A stretch of 64,000 nt of DNA from contig NZ_CP046315.1 of the NCBI RefSeq assembly GCF_009730335.1, forward strand, positions 1,054,001 to 1,118,000, read 5' to 3'. Shown here piece by piece: positions 22,747-31,372 of the stretch (the stretch's first letter is position 1; the number at the start of each line of letters is the position of its first letter). The DNA is from Schaalia odontolytica (lineage in GTDB: Bacteria > Actinomycetota > Actinomycetes > Actinomycetales > Actinomycetaceae). A program made the position numbers and the translations under genes. The notes beneath the pieces were generated by a model. The model was not told the DNA's origin, did not search any database, and was given only the letters and a program-made list of their open reading frames with translations.

Positions 22747-24346
22747 TCCCACCCCAGTCGCTGCGCGCGTGCGAGACAACGCCACGCGCGCAGCATGGGC
22801 GTGTGTCTCCCTGAGCGTGGTCGTAGTGGTGTGGCAACTTGCCCACCACGCCTCGGGCCTCTCGCAGCGTATCCTGCCTGCTCCGACCACTATCCTCGCC
22901 TCCGCCGCCGCCAGCTGGCCCTCGCTCAGCGCTGCCGCCTGGGCGACGGGCGTCGAAGGAATCGCCGGAATGATCGCGGGTATCGCCGTGGGCATCGCCA
23001 TCGCGTTCACCACCTCGCTGTGGCCGCGCCTCACCCACGTCGCCATGCCGATCCTGGTTGTCTCTCAAACGGTCCCTCTCGTGGCCGTCGCGCCCCTCAT
23101 GGTCATCTGGATGGGCTTTACCATGGCCTCGAAGATCGTGGTCGTCGCCGTCTTCACGGCCTTTCCCGTCGCTCTCGCCCTGCTGCGCGGGCTTGGGCGC
23201 GTACCCACCTCGCTCACCGACCCGATGGGAGTCGCGGGGGCCTCGCGGATATGGATCCTGCTGCACGCCCGCCTGCCCTGGGCGCACACCCACCTCTTCT
23301 CAGGAATCCGCATCGCCGCCACCTATGCTTTCGCATCCGCAGCAACCGCGGAGTTCATGGGGGCCAAACGTGGACTCGGTGTGTTCCTCCTGAGCGCCCA
23401 GTCCTCGTTCCGTACGGACCTCGTCTTCGCTGGCGCTGGCACCCTCGTGGTCATGACGATCATCCTGTACGCGATCGTTGCTGCTGCTGAGGCCCTGACC
23501 TCTCGCCGCTCCCTCCCAGGCCCGTGGCGGCGCGCGCCGGGCAGACAACAGTTCGCGCCTGGGCGTATCGAGATGACGTCAGTGTCGAAGACCTACCGAT
23601 CCTCCCAGGGAGGGGTACGCGCATTGGACGGCGCAGACCTCATCGTTGAGGAGGGGAGCATTGCCGCCGTGGTCGGGCCATCCGGGTGCGGGAAGAGCAC
23701 CCTCATCCGCATCGCCGCCGGACTCGAGCGTGCGGACAGTGCGACAGGCCGAGGGAAGGCGAGCGACTCGGCGTCCTGCGCACTCATGCCGCAGTCAGAC
23801 TCCCTCGCGCCCTGGCTGAGCGTGCGCGACAACGTGGCGCTTCCCCTCGTCCTGGCCGGCGCGTCGAAGCGCGACGCCCTCACCCGAGCTGACGCCACCC
23901 TGGACAGCCTCGGGCTGGGATCCTTCGCCTCCCACCGGCCAGACGAGCTCTCCGGGGGTATGCGCGCCCGCGTCGCCTTCGCTCGCACGTTGCTCACCCC
24001 CGCGTCGGCGATGCTCCTCGACGAACCCTTCGGGGCGCTCGACGCACTCACCCGGGCACAGGTATGCGACTGGCTCGCCGACCTCCTCCACAAGCATCCG
24101 TGGACAACGGTCATCGTTACCCACGACATCCTCGAGGCCGTTCAGCTCGCGGACACCGTCCACGTCATGAGCGCCCGGCCCGGTCACATCACCGACAGTA
24201 TCCGCATCGACCTGCCGCACCCGCGCGGGCGCGGCACCCGACGACTCGAGCGATTCCACGCCCTGTGCGCCCGCGTGGAAGACGCCCTCACTACCAACAA
24301 CAGGCGCGCCCAACACGAAGGAACACCATGCCAGTCACACGAGTAA
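22730..24346 (+). CDS. Fused permease-ATPase of the thiamine-precursor ABC importer (ThiX-ThiZ fusion)
   Basis: A single 538-residue chain joins two usually separate subunits. Residues about 1-265 are a NitT/TauT-type permease with six helices and the coupling segment GVAGASRIWILLHARLPWAH. Residues about 285-510 are a complete ATPase with Walker A GPSGCGKS (K322), Q-loop LMPQSDS, signature LSGGM, Walker B MLLDEPFGALD and switch His in VTHD. The junction is a basic linker (PWRRAPGRQQFAPG). The start overlaps the thiY end and the stop overlaps the next start by 19 bases, so the four genes are tightly coupled. A dimer of this chain would supply both permease and ATPase halves. Confidence 0.88.
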   Translation: MTSSNSPTPVAARVRDNATRAAWACVSLSVVVVVWQLAHHASGLSQRILPAPTTILASAAASWPSLSAAAWATGVEGIAGMIAGIAVGIAIAFTTSLWPRLTHVAMPILVVSQTVPLVAVAPLMVIWMGFTMASKIVVVAVFTAFPVALALLRGLGRVPTSLTDPMGVAGASRIWILLHARLPWAHTHLFSGIRIAATYAFASAATAEFMGAKRGLGVFLLSAQSSFRTDLVFAGAGTLVVMTIILYAIVAAAEALTSRRSLPGPWRRAPGRQQFAPGRIEMTSVSKTYRSSQGGVRALDGADLIVEEGSIAAVVGPSGCGKSTLIRIAAGLERADSATGRGKASDSASCALMPQSDSLAPWLSVRDNVALPLVLAGASKRDALTRADATLDSLGLGSFASHRPDELSGGMRARVAFARTLLTPASAMLLDEPFGALDALTRAQVCDWLADLLHKHPWTTVIVTHDILEAVQLADTVHVMSARPGHITDSIRIDLPHPRGRGTRRLERFHALCARVEDALTTNNRRAQHEGTPCQSHE

Positions 24347-25242
24347 TGCTCGAATACGTCCACCCGTGGCCCAACCACGCCGGACTCTTCCTCGCGCGGC
24401 GAAACGGAGGATTCGCCCGCGCCGGACTTGATGTGGACCTCATCTCAGACGGATACGACAGGGGAGGGGCGCCCGAGGTCCTCGCTCGCGGAGAATACGA
24501 CATCGCCTCCCTGCGCCTGGGCCACGTCCTCCAATCGCGATCCACGGGTACCCCGTTCGTCGCGGTCGCGACACTCAACCAACGCCAGCTCGGCTCCGTC
24601 ATTACGACGCCCGAGACCGGGATTGCGCGTTTCGCCGACCTGGAAGGCAAGACCGTGGCAGTTCCTCCGGTCGCTCGCCTCATCCACGAGGTGCGCGAGG
24701 CCGTAGCCGCCGACGGAGCAGACCCCGCGCTCGTGCGCTTCGCGGACCCCGGCAACTGGGAACCCGACGTGAGGTCCGTCGAACAGGGCCTATACGACGC
24801 CGTCATGAACGTGCGCGCGTGGGAACCCTTCCAGGGAAACACGCCTCTCGATGAGGTCGTGGTCCTCGAATTCGACTCGGTGGGAGTCGCCCCCCATCAT
24901 TCCTACTTCCTCTCGGTGCGCCAAGACACGCTCGATCGTAACCCCGACTTTGTGCGCTCCTTCCTAGCCGCCGCGGCCAACGGCTACCGCGAAGCGATGG
25001 AAGACGAGGATGGTGCCGTCGAGGCGATGAGCTGGCCCATGTGTCATGTGCGTCCCGACGTCCTGCGCGCCTCCCTGCGTGCTATCCGAGACTCTTGGTT
25101 CACCCCCGAGGGACGATGGGGTGAGATCCAGGAAGACCTCGTCACCTCTTACACGACGTGGATGGACGAGGGCGGCTGGCTCGAAGATGGTAGCCGTATC
25201 GAAGATCTGGAAGGTGCCTGGACAAACGACTTCCTGCCCTGA
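24328..25242 (+). CDS. Cytoplasmic ThiY/THI5-like protein without signal peptide
   Basis: A 304-residue paralogue of the ThiY-type protein two genes upstream (start HPWPNHAGLFLARRNGGFA; pocket segment DRGGAPEVLARGEYDIASL). It begins directly with the first beta strand: no signal peptide or lipobox. Yeast-type THI5 HMP synthase is a cytosolic member of this fold, but its CCCFC motif is absent here. The matching region reads VAPHHSYFLS (His190-His191), and the only Cys is in WPMCHVRP. It may be a second ligand binder, a precursor-processing enzyme or a sensor. The ATG at 24328 follows GAAGGAACACC and overlaps the fused transporter gene. Confidence 0.7.
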   Translation: MPVTRVMLEYVHPWPNHAGLFLARRNGGFARAGLDVDLISDGYDRGGAPEVLARGEYDIASLRLGHVLQSRSTGTPFVAVATLNQRQLGSVITTPETGIARFADLEGKTVAVPPVARLIHEVREAVAADGADPALVRFADPGNWEPDVRSVEQGLYDAVMNVRAWEPFQGNTPLDEVVVLEFDSVGVAPHHSYFLSVRQDTLDRNPDFVRSFLAAAANGYREAMEDEDGAVEAMSWPMCHVRPDVLRASLRAIRDSWFTPEGRWGEIQEDLVTSYTTWMDEGGWLEDGSRIEDLEGAWTNDFLP

Positions 25243-25250
25243 CGCTCCCC

Positions 25251-25262
25251 GCAAGCGCTTGC
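25251..25262. promoter_or_regulatory. Orphan LacI-type operator palindrome
   Basis: GCAAGCGCTTGC is a perfect 12-bp palindrome with the AAGCGCTT core typical of LacI-family sites. It lies nine bases after the last cassette gene and before its terminator, where no promoter or sugar gene is present. Confidence 0.4.
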
Positions 25263-25278
25263 TTGCACGAGCAGCGCG

Positions 25279-25320
25279 ACAGCCGCCTCCTCCGACCCAA
25301 GGTCCGGCTGAGGCGGCTGT
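25279..25320 (+). terminator. Terminator of the thiamine operon
   Basis: ACAGCCGCCTC (25279-25289) and GAGGCGGCTGT (25310-25320) form the outer stem, with further pairing inside. Confidence 0.75.
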
Positions 25321-25406
25321 CCTCGGAGCTGCCATCACCCCCCACGGGCAGGATGGGCGAGACCGGCTCAACGACCACCAACGTCGTTGAATCGATTACC
25401 ATGGGG

Positions 25407-25460
25407 TATCAGGACATGAGGAAGGCGCGTTCCCGCGTCGACTTTGGAACGGGGAAGTAG
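25407..25460 (+). pseudogene. Duplicated 3' end of rimP (direct repeat copy B)
   Basis: These bases read YQDMRKARSRVDFGTGK plus stop, against YQDMRKARSRVDFGSGD plus stop at the end of intact rimP. The first 41 bases (25407-25447) are 40/41 identical to 20298-20338. The stop lies six bases before nusA and overlaps its SD, exactly where a complete rimP would normally end. Upstream of the repeat the reading frame has no RimP similarity. This is best read as the left-over ancestral rimP-nusA junction after the cassette entered. Confidence 0.85.
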
Positions 25461-25466
25461 GAGACC

Positions 25467-26495
25467 ATGGAAATCGATATGACCGCTCTGCGGATGGTGG
25501 AAAACGAGAAGGGCGTCAGCCTCGAAACCCTCGTCGACGCCATCGAAGAGGCGCTGCTCAAGGCGTACCACAACCTGCCCGGTGCCATCTCCCAGGCCCG
25601 CATCGAAATCGACAAGAAGACCGGACGCGTCACCGTCATGGCCATGGACGAGGACGAGGACGGCAACCCGATCGGCGAGTTCGACGACACCCCGAAGAAC
25701 TTCGGCCGCATCGCTCAGTCGACCGCGCGCTCCGTCATCATGCAGCGTCTGCGCGACGCCGACGACCAGCGTGTCTTCGGTGACTTCGCCGGTCGTGAAG
25801 GTCAGATCATCACGGGCACCGTCCAGGCCCCGCGCCCCGGCCGCCCCACGATGGTCCAGGTCTCCGACGACTTCGAGGCTGTCCTGCCCGACGGTGAAAA
25901 GGTCCCCGGCGAGTCCTACCGCCACGGCGACCGCATCCGCGCCTATGTCGTGGGCGTCGAGCGCACTGAGCGCGGCCCGCGCATCACCCTGTCGCGCACC
26001 CACCCCAACCTCGTCGCCGGCCTCTTCCAGCGTGAGGTTCCCGAAATCCAGCAGGGCCTCGTCAAGATCAAGGCCATCGCCCGCGAGGCCGGCCATCGCA
26101 CGAAGATCGCCGTGGCGGCCACCCGCGAAGGCATTAACGCCAAGGGCGCCTGCATCGGCCCGATGGGCGCGCGCGTTCGCTCCGTTATGGCCGAGCTGGG
26201 CGGGGAGAAGATCGACATCGTCGACTACTCCGACGATCCGGCGCGCTTCGTGGCCAACTCGCTGTCGCCCGCGCGCGTTACCCGCGTCGTCGTCCACTCC
26301 GTGGACAATCGCACGGCGACGGCCATCGTCCCCGACTTCCAGCTGTCCCTCGCCATCGGCAAGGAAGGCCAGAATGCACGCCTCGCCGCGCGCCTGACGA
26401 ACTACCACATCGACATCCACGCCGACACGGAAACCGGCGATGATGCGATTGCTTCGCGCGTCTCGACCCCCGACGACGTGACAAGTCGCTCATAG
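25467..26495 (+). CDS. nusA: Transcription termination/antitermination factor NusA
   Basis: Binds RNA polymerase and nascent RNA. The 342-residue product contains the N-terminal domain (residues 1-about 120), the S1 domain, and two KH domains (with NAKGACIGPMGARVRSVMAE and LSLAIGKEGQNARLAARLT). It ends shortly after KH2, as is usual for actinobacterial NusA lacking the C-terminal acidic repeats of E. coli. The ATG at 25467 follows TAGGAG. Cut off from rimP by two terminators, it needs its own promoter in the roughly 85 bases after 25320, where I see no convincing one. Confidence 0.95.
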   Translation: MEIDMTALRMVENEKGVSLETLVDAIEEALLKAYHNLPGAISQARIEIDKKTGRVTVMAMDEDEDGNPIGEFDDTPKNFGRIAQSTARSVIMQRLRDADDQRVFGDFAGREGQIITGTVQAPRPGRPTMVQVSDDFEAVLPDGEKVPGESYRHGDRIRAYVVGVERTERGPRITLSRTHPNLVAGLFQREVPEIQQGLVKIKAIAREAGHRTKIAVAATREGINAKGACIGPMGARVRSVMAELGGEKIDIVDYSDDPARFVANSLSPARVTRVVVHSVDNRTATAIVPDFQLSLAIGKEGQNARLAARLTNYHIDIHADTETGDDAIASRVSTPDDVTSRS

Positions 26496-26508
26496 AATCT
26501 GAGACGAG

Positions 26509-26540
26509 CAATCCCTTAGCTGGACTAAGCTAGGGGATTG
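26509..26540 (+). promoter_or_regulatory. ylxR: Hairpin covering the ylxR ribosome binding site and start
   Basis: CAATCCCTTAGC (26509-26520) pairs over all 12 positions (one G-U) with GCTAGGGGATTG (26529-26540), loop TGGACTAA. The right arm contains the AGGGG SD of ylxR, and its last base is the first base of the GTG start. There is no T-run, so translational masking or an RNA-processing role is more likely than termination. Confidence 0.6.
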
Positions 26541-26827
26541 TGTCGTATTCTGTGCCGCCAGTGCCCGCCTCTGGGCCCCAGCGCACCTGCATTGGATGCG
26601 GCGCACACGCGCATCGATCCGCTCTCGTGCGGATCGTTCGCTCGCCGGACGGTTCGATTCGCCTCGACCGAACGGCCACTCTTCCGGGCCGAGGGGCCTG
26701 GGTTCACCCCGATGCGGGGTGCGTCCAGAAAGCCCGAGCCAGGCGCGGCCTTGCGCGCTCGTTCCGAACGGGAAACGTTACGGACGGCGTGTGGGACGAC
26801 GTGGAGGAGTTGATCAACCACCAGTGA
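26540..26827 (+). CDS. ylxR: YlxR-family nucleic-acid-binding protein (DUF448)
   Basis: A 95-residue protein with the family signature RTCIGCGAHAHRSALVRIVR and the basic GRGAWVHPDAGC segment. It sits between nusA and infB, where ylxR is found in most Gram-positive bacteria. The GTG at 26540 has AGGGG upstream, but both are buried in a perfect hairpin. YlxR proteins are small RNA/DNA binders reported to influence gene expression; the exact role in this organism is open. Confidence 0.88.
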   Translation: MSYSVPPVPASGPQRTCIGCGAHAHRSALVRIVRSPDGSIRLDRTATLPGRGAWVHPDAGCVQKARARRGLARSFRTGNVTDGVWDDVEELINHQ

Positions 26828-26925
26828 TGGCCACGCGCCATCAACGCCGAGAAAATGGAAGCGGGTTGGAAGCTGATGGGCACCCGATGAGTACCCAGCG
26901 ATGAGCTGCCAGCAATATCAGTAAG

Positions 26926-26946
26926 GCGTCTCCGGACCGGAGACGC
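26926..26946 (+). other. Palindromic hairpin upstream of infB
   Basis: GCGTCTCCGG and CCGGAGACGC form a near-perfect 10-bp inverted repeat about 20 bases before the infB start. No T-run follows. It may be a processing or attenuation site between ylxR and infB. Confidence 0.5.
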
Positions 26947-26963
26947 TTCCGGAATGGAGAAAT

Positions 26964-29753
26964 GTGGCAAAGTTGCGTGTCCACGAGCTCGCCAAAGAGC
27001 TCGGAATCACCAGCAAAGAACTGATGGGTCACCTGAAGGAAGCAGGTGAATTCGTCAAGTCGTCGTCGTCCTCGCTCGAACCGCCCGTCGTGCGGCAGAT
27101 GCGTGAGAAGTTCGCGACGGCCCCCAAGACCAAGAAGGCGGACGCAAAGCCCGCCGCCAAGGCCCCCAAGCCCAGCGCGGCCAAGCCCGCTGCGAAGAAG
27201 CCTGGCGCCCCCAAGGCGGAGGCTGCCGATGCTGCCCCCAAGGCCGCGGCCCCCAAGGGTGACGCGCCCAAACCCGGCGCGCCCAAGCCTCGTACGAAGA
27301 AGGCCGACGCCGCCACCAAGCCCGGCACCCGCAAGAGCGCGGAGGGCGGCGCCCCCAAGCCCGCGCCTCGTCGCGCTGACGGCCCGCGCCCGGCTCGCCC
27401 CGGCGGCCCGCGCCCCGGTGGCCCGCGCCCGGGCAATAACCCCTACGCCTCCTCGCAGGGCATGCCTCGCCCCGGCGGCTCCGGCGGCCCTCGTCCCGGC
27501 GCCCCGCGCCCGGGCGGATCCGGCAACGGTGGTCCGCGCCCCGGTGCCACGCGTCAGGGTGCCTCCGGTAACGGTGGTCCTCGTCCCGGCGCCCCGCGCC
27601 CCGGCGGCAACCGTCCGAACCCGGGCATGATGCCCGGCCAGGCGAACTTCGCACGTAACGCTGCCTCCGGTAACGGCGGCGGTGAGCGCACCGGCCGCGG
27701 TGGACGCGGTCGCGGCGGCGCCCGTCCCGGCGGAGCAGGTGCAGGTGCCGGCGGCGGCGCCCCCCAGAACAACGGCGGCGGCTTCGGTGGTCCCCGCGGC
27801 GGTGGCCGCGGCGGTCGCGGCTCCACGCCGGGCGCATTCGGTCGCGGAGGCGGCCGCTCGCAGCGCGGACGCAAGTCGAAGCGCGCGAAGCGTCAAGAGT
27901 ATGAGCAGCAGAACGCGCCCGTCATCGGCGGCGTGTCGATCCCGCGCGGAGGCGGCGCGCAGATCCGCATCCGCCAGGGCGCATCCCTTGCTGACCTCGC
28001 CGAGAAGATCGATGTCAATCCCGCAGCACTCGTGACGGTCCTCTTCGCCCTGGGCGAGATGGCGACCGCCACGCAGTCCCTCGACCAGGACACCTTCGAG
28101 GCCCTGGGCGCGGAGCTCGGCTACGACGTCAAGGTCGTCTCCCCCGAGGACGAGGACCGCGAGCTGCTCGAGTCCTTCGACATCGACCTCGAGGCCGAAG
28201 AACTCGACGACGCTGAGAACATGGTGCCCCGTCCGCCGGTCGTCACCGTCATGGGGCACGTCGACCACGGTAAGACCAAGCTGCTCGACGCGATCCGTCA
28301 CACCGACGTCGTCGACACCGAGCACGGCGGCATCACCCAGCACATCGGTGCCTACCAGGTCACGGTCAAGGCTGAGGACGGCACCGTCCGCCCGATCACC
28401 TTCATCGATACCCCCGGTCACGAGGCCTTCACGGCCATGCGTGCACGTGGCGCTCAGGTCACCGACATTGCGATCCTCGTGGTCGCTGCCGATGACGGCG
28501 TCATGCCCCAGACGGTTGAGGCTATCAACCACGCGCAGGCCGCCGGCGTCCCGATCGTCGTCGCAGTGAACAAGGTCGATAAGGACACGGCGAACCCGGA
28601 GAAGATCCGCTCCCAGCTCACCGAGTACGGCCTGGTCGCGGAAGAGTACGGCGGCGACGTCATGTTCGTGAACATCTCCGCTAAGCAGCGCAAGGGCATC
28701 CGCGAGCTGCTCGAGGCTGTCCTGCTGACCGCCGACGCTGCGCTGACCCTTGAAGCCAACCCGAACACCGACGCACGTGGCGTCGCCATCGAAGCGAACC
28801 TGGACAAGGGCCGCGGCGCCGTCGCGACCATGCTGGTCCAGCGCGGCACGCTCCACGTGGGCGACTCCCTCGTGGTCGGCTCGTCCTACGGCCGCGTGCG
28901 CGCTATGTTCGACGACAGCGGTAACGACGTCTCCGAGGCCGGCCCGTCGACGCCCGTTGCGGTCCTGGGGCTCACGTCCGTCCCGCGCGCCGGCGACTCC
29001 TTCCTGGTCGCGCCGGATGACCGCACGGCCCGCCAGATCGCCGACAAGCGTGAGGCCGCCGAGCGTCAGGCCCTGCTGGCCAAGCGCCGCAAGCGCGTCT
29101 CCCTGGAGGACTTCGACAAGGTCCTGGCCGAGGGCGAGGTCGACACCCTCAACCTGGTCATCAAGGGCGACGTGTCCGGTGCCGTCGAGGCCCTGGAAGA
29201 CTCGCTGCTGCGCATCGACGTGGGCGACGAGGTCGCGCTGCGTATCATCCACCGAGGCGTCGGTGCGATCACGCAGAACGACGTCAACCTGGCGACCGTC
29301 GACAACGCGGTCATCATCGGCTTCAACGTCCGTCCCGCCGAGCGCGTGGCCGAGATGGCGGATGCTGAGGGCGTCGAGATCAAGTACTACAACGTCATCT
29401 ACTCTGCGATCGACGACATTGAGGCGGCCCTTAAGGGCATGCTCAAGCCGATCTACGAGGAGGTCCAGCTGGGTACCGCGGAGATCCGTCAGGTCTTCCG
29501 CTCCGGCAAGTTCGGCAACATCGCCGGTTCGATCGTCCGCTCCGGCACGATCAAGCGTGGCACCAAGGCTCGCCTGGTGCGCGATGGTGTGGTTGTCGCC
29601 GATAACCTCGAGATCGTGTCCCTGCGTCGCGAGAAGGATGACGTCACCGAGGTCCGCGAGGGCTACGAGTGCGGTATCACGCTGGGTCACAAGGATATCG
29701 CCGAAGGCGACATCATTGAGACCTGGGAGATGCGCGAGAAGGCTCGTGACTGA
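26964..29753 (+). CDS. infB: Translation initiation factor IF-2
   Basis: GTPase that places initiator tRNA on the ribosome. The 929 residues comprise IF2_N (residues 1-about 55) and a long Ala/Pro/Lys- then Gly/Arg-rich disordered segment (about 55-310, with PRPGG-type repeats). A second IF2_N-like domain follows ([20 protein letters not shown]). The G domain has G1 GHVDHGKT at 431-438, G3 DTPGHEAF and G4 NKVDK, and the C1/C2 domains complete the protein. The GTG at 26964 follows GGAGAA. The long low-complexity stretch is typical of actinobacterial IF-2 and may show repeat-length variation between strains. Confidence 0.96.
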   Translation: MAKLRVHELAKELGITSKELMGHLKEAGEFVKSSSSSLEPPVVRQMREKFATAPKTKKADAKPAAKAPKPSAAKPAAKKPGAPKAEAADAAPKAAAPKGDAPKPGAPKPRTKKADAATKPGTRKSAEGGAPKPAPRRADGPRPARPGGPRPGGPRPGNNPYASSQGMPRPGGSGGPRPGAPRPGGSGNGGPRPGATRQGASGNGGPRPGAPRPGGNRPNPGMMPGQANFARNAASGNGGGERTGRGGRGRGGARPGGAGAGAGGGAPQNNGGGFGGPRGGGRGGRGSTPGAFGRGGGRSQRGRKSKRAKRQEYEQQNAPVIGGVSIPRGGGAQIRIRQGASLADLAEKIDVNPAALVTVLFALGEMATATQSLDQDTFEALGAELGYDVKVVSPEDEDRELLESFDIDLEAEELDDAENMVPRPPVVTVMGHVDHGKTKLLDAIRHTDVVDTEHGGITQHIGAYQVTVKAEDGTVRPITFIDTPGHEAFTAMRARGAQVTDIAILVVAADDGVMPQTVEAINHAQAAGVPIVVAVNKVDKDTANPEKIRSQLTEYGLVAEEYGGDVMFVNISAKQRKGIRELLEAVLLTADAALTLEANPNTDARGVAIEANLDKGRGAVATMLVQRGTLHVGDSLVVGSSYGRVRAMFDDSGNDVSEAGPSTPVAVLGLTSVPRAGDSFLVAPDDRTARQIADKREAAERQALLAKRRKRVSLEDFDKVLAEGEVDTLNLVIKGDVSGAVEALEDSLLRIDVGDEVALRIIHRGVGAITQNDVNLATVDNAVIIGFNVRPAERVAEMADAEGVEIKYYNVIYSAIDDIEAALKGMLKPIYEEVQLGTAEIRQVFRSGKFGNIAGSIVRSGTIKRGTKARLVRDGVVVADNLEIVSLRREKDDVTEVREGYECGITLGHKDIAEGDIIETWEMREKARD

Positions 29754-29770
29754 TCGCATGGCTTGAAGTA

Positions 29771-29803
29771 TCGGGGTCCGGGCACGCTCGGACCCCGATC
29801 TTC
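29771..29803 (+). terminator. Terminator-like hairpin after infB
   Basis: TCGGGGTCCG (29771-29780) pairs with CGGACCCCGA (29789-29798), followed by TCTTC. Confidence 0.75.
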
Positions 29804-29851
29804 TCTCACCAGTGTTTCTAGGAGGGCGACACCGCCCGAAAGGAGGGCGCG

Positions 29852-30304
29852 ATGGCTGACGAAGCTCGCGTTCGAAAGGTGCAGGAGCGCATCCTGCAGA
29901 CCGTCGCGTCGATGATCGGACGCCACGTGAAGGATCCCCGTCTGGAGCTCGTCACCATCACGGACGTGCGCGTGACGGGCGACCTGCAGCACGCATCCAT
30001 CTTCTACACGGTGCTCGGCGACGACGAACAGCGCGAGAAGGCCGCGCGCGCGTTCGCGTCCGCGCAGGGTCTTTTCCGCTCTCGCGTGGGCAAGGCCCTG
30101 GGCCTGCGCCTGACCCCGACCCTGGAGTTCATCCTCGACGCGTTGCCCGAGAGCGCTGCCGCGCTCGAGGACGCCCTGGCCAAGGCCAAGGCCAAGGATG
30201 AGGCGATTGCCGCCGCGTCTGCTGGCGCCACCTATGCCGGTGACGCCGACCCCTACCGTCACGACGACGAAGAGGACGAGGCAGACGCGAAGGATTGGGC
30301 CTGA
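29852..30304 (+). CDS. rbfA: Ribosome-binding factor A
   Basis: 30S maturation factor. The 150-residue product has the conserved start ([18 protein letters not shown]), the KH-like core ([20 protein letters not shown]) and [17 protein letters not shown]. An acidic tail ([13 protein letters not shown]) follows. A strong SD (GAAAGGAGGG) precedes the ATG. It is followed at five bases by truB. Confidence 0.95.
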   Translation: MADEARVRKVQERILQTVASMIGRHVKDPRLELVTITDVRVTGDLQHASIFYTVLGDDEQREKAARAFASAQGLFRSRVGKALGLRLTPTLEFILDALPESAAALEDALAKAKAKDEAIAAASAGATYAGDADPYRHDDEEDEADAKDWA

Positions 30305-30309
30305 CCCAC

Positions 30310-31362
30310 ATGGCTCGTCGACCCGATAATCCGCGTCCCGGCTTGCTTGTCATCGACAAGCCGCAGGGGCTCACCAGCCACGACGTGGTCTCGCGCGTGC
30401 GACGCCTGGCCCACACCCGCAAGGTGGGGCACGGCGGCACCCTGGACCCGATGGCCACGGGAGTCCTCGTGATCGGCATCGGCAAGGCGACGAAGCTGCT
30501 CACTTGGGTGAGCGGCCACTCGAAGGAGTATCGGGCGACGATCCGCTTCGGCGTCGCCACCAACACGGACGACGCTGAGGGCGTCGCGACCGCGGCCGTT
30601 GGCTGTGCCTCGTTGAGTGAGGAGCAGCTTGAGGCTGCGTTTGCGCCGCTGCGTGGGGACATTATGCAGGTGCCCTCGACCGTCTCGGCGATCAAGGTGA
30701 ATGGCAAGCGTGCCTACGCACTCGCTCGCGCCGGCGACGATGTTGAACTGGCCGCCCGCCCGGTGCGCATTTCACGCCTGGAGGTTCTCGCTCCCCCGAG
30801 ACCCGTCGAGTGCACGCTCGAGGAGGCTGACGCTGACAATGCACCCGATGAACAGGTTCCCTCCGGTCCCGTTCGCGTGGTCGATGTTGACGTCGTCGTT
30901 GAGTGTTCCTCGGGCACCTATGTGCGCGCCCTCGCGCGCGACGCCGGTGAGGCGCTCGGTGTGGGCGCCCACCTGACCGCGCTGCGCCGCACGCGCGTGG
31001 GCGACGTTCACCTGGACACGGCGATAACGCTCGAGGAACTGAGCGCCGCCGTCGAGGCAGCCACCCCGGAAGGGGAGCCGGACGCGGAGCCGGTCCTGCC
31101 CCTCGTCCCCCTGGGCGAGGCTGCGCGCACCATGTTCCCCTCCCTGCTCATGACCGAGGCCGAGGCCGGAGCGTTCGCCCACGGCCAGGCCCCGAGGCGT
31201 TCTCGCAGTGAGTTGGCGCAGTGGGCGGTCGAGGCTGGCTACTGCCCGAAGAGCGCCCCCGAGGAGGAGCCCGCGCCGATCGCCGCCGTCGCGCCCGACG
31301 GCACCGTCCTGGGCCTGCTTCGCATCGACGCGGCTCGATTGCGTACCGTCCTGGTTTTCTAG
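30310..31362 (+). CDS. truB: tRNA pseudouridine-55 synthase
   Basis: Converts U55 of tRNA to pseudouridine. Of 350 residues, the start LLVIDKPQGLTSHDVVSRVR and the catalytic motif GHGGTLDPMATGVLVI (Asp of LDP) are diagnostic. A C-terminal PUA-like region (QAPRRS...APDGTVLGLLRI) closes the protein. The ATG at 30310 is preferred; an upstream TTG at 30295 would overlap rbfA. Confidence 0.95.
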   Translation: MARRPDNPRPGLLVIDKPQGLTSHDVVSRVRRLAHTRKVGHGGTLDPMATGVLVIGIGKATKLLTWVSGHSKEYRATIRFGVATNTDDAEGVATAAVGCASLSEEQLEAAFAPLRGDIMQVPSTVSAIKVNGKRAYALARAGDDVELAARPVRISRLEVLAPPRPVECTLEEADADNAPDEQVPSGPVRVVDVDVVVECSSGTYVRALARDAGEALGVGAHLTALRRTRVGDVHLDTAITLEELSAAVEAATPEGEPDAEPVLPLVPLGEAARTMFPSLLMTEAEAGAFAHGQAPRRSRSELAQWAVEAGYCPKSAPEEEPAPIAAVAPDGTVLGLLRIDAARLRTVLVF

Positions 31363-31372
31363 AAAGAGACTC

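Noticed and set aside
26841-29759. A 972-codon open frame antisense to infB
   Set aside because: It mirrors the GC-rich third-codon pattern of infB, has low-complexity Ala/Arg/Gly content with no domain, and infB is certain on the other strand.
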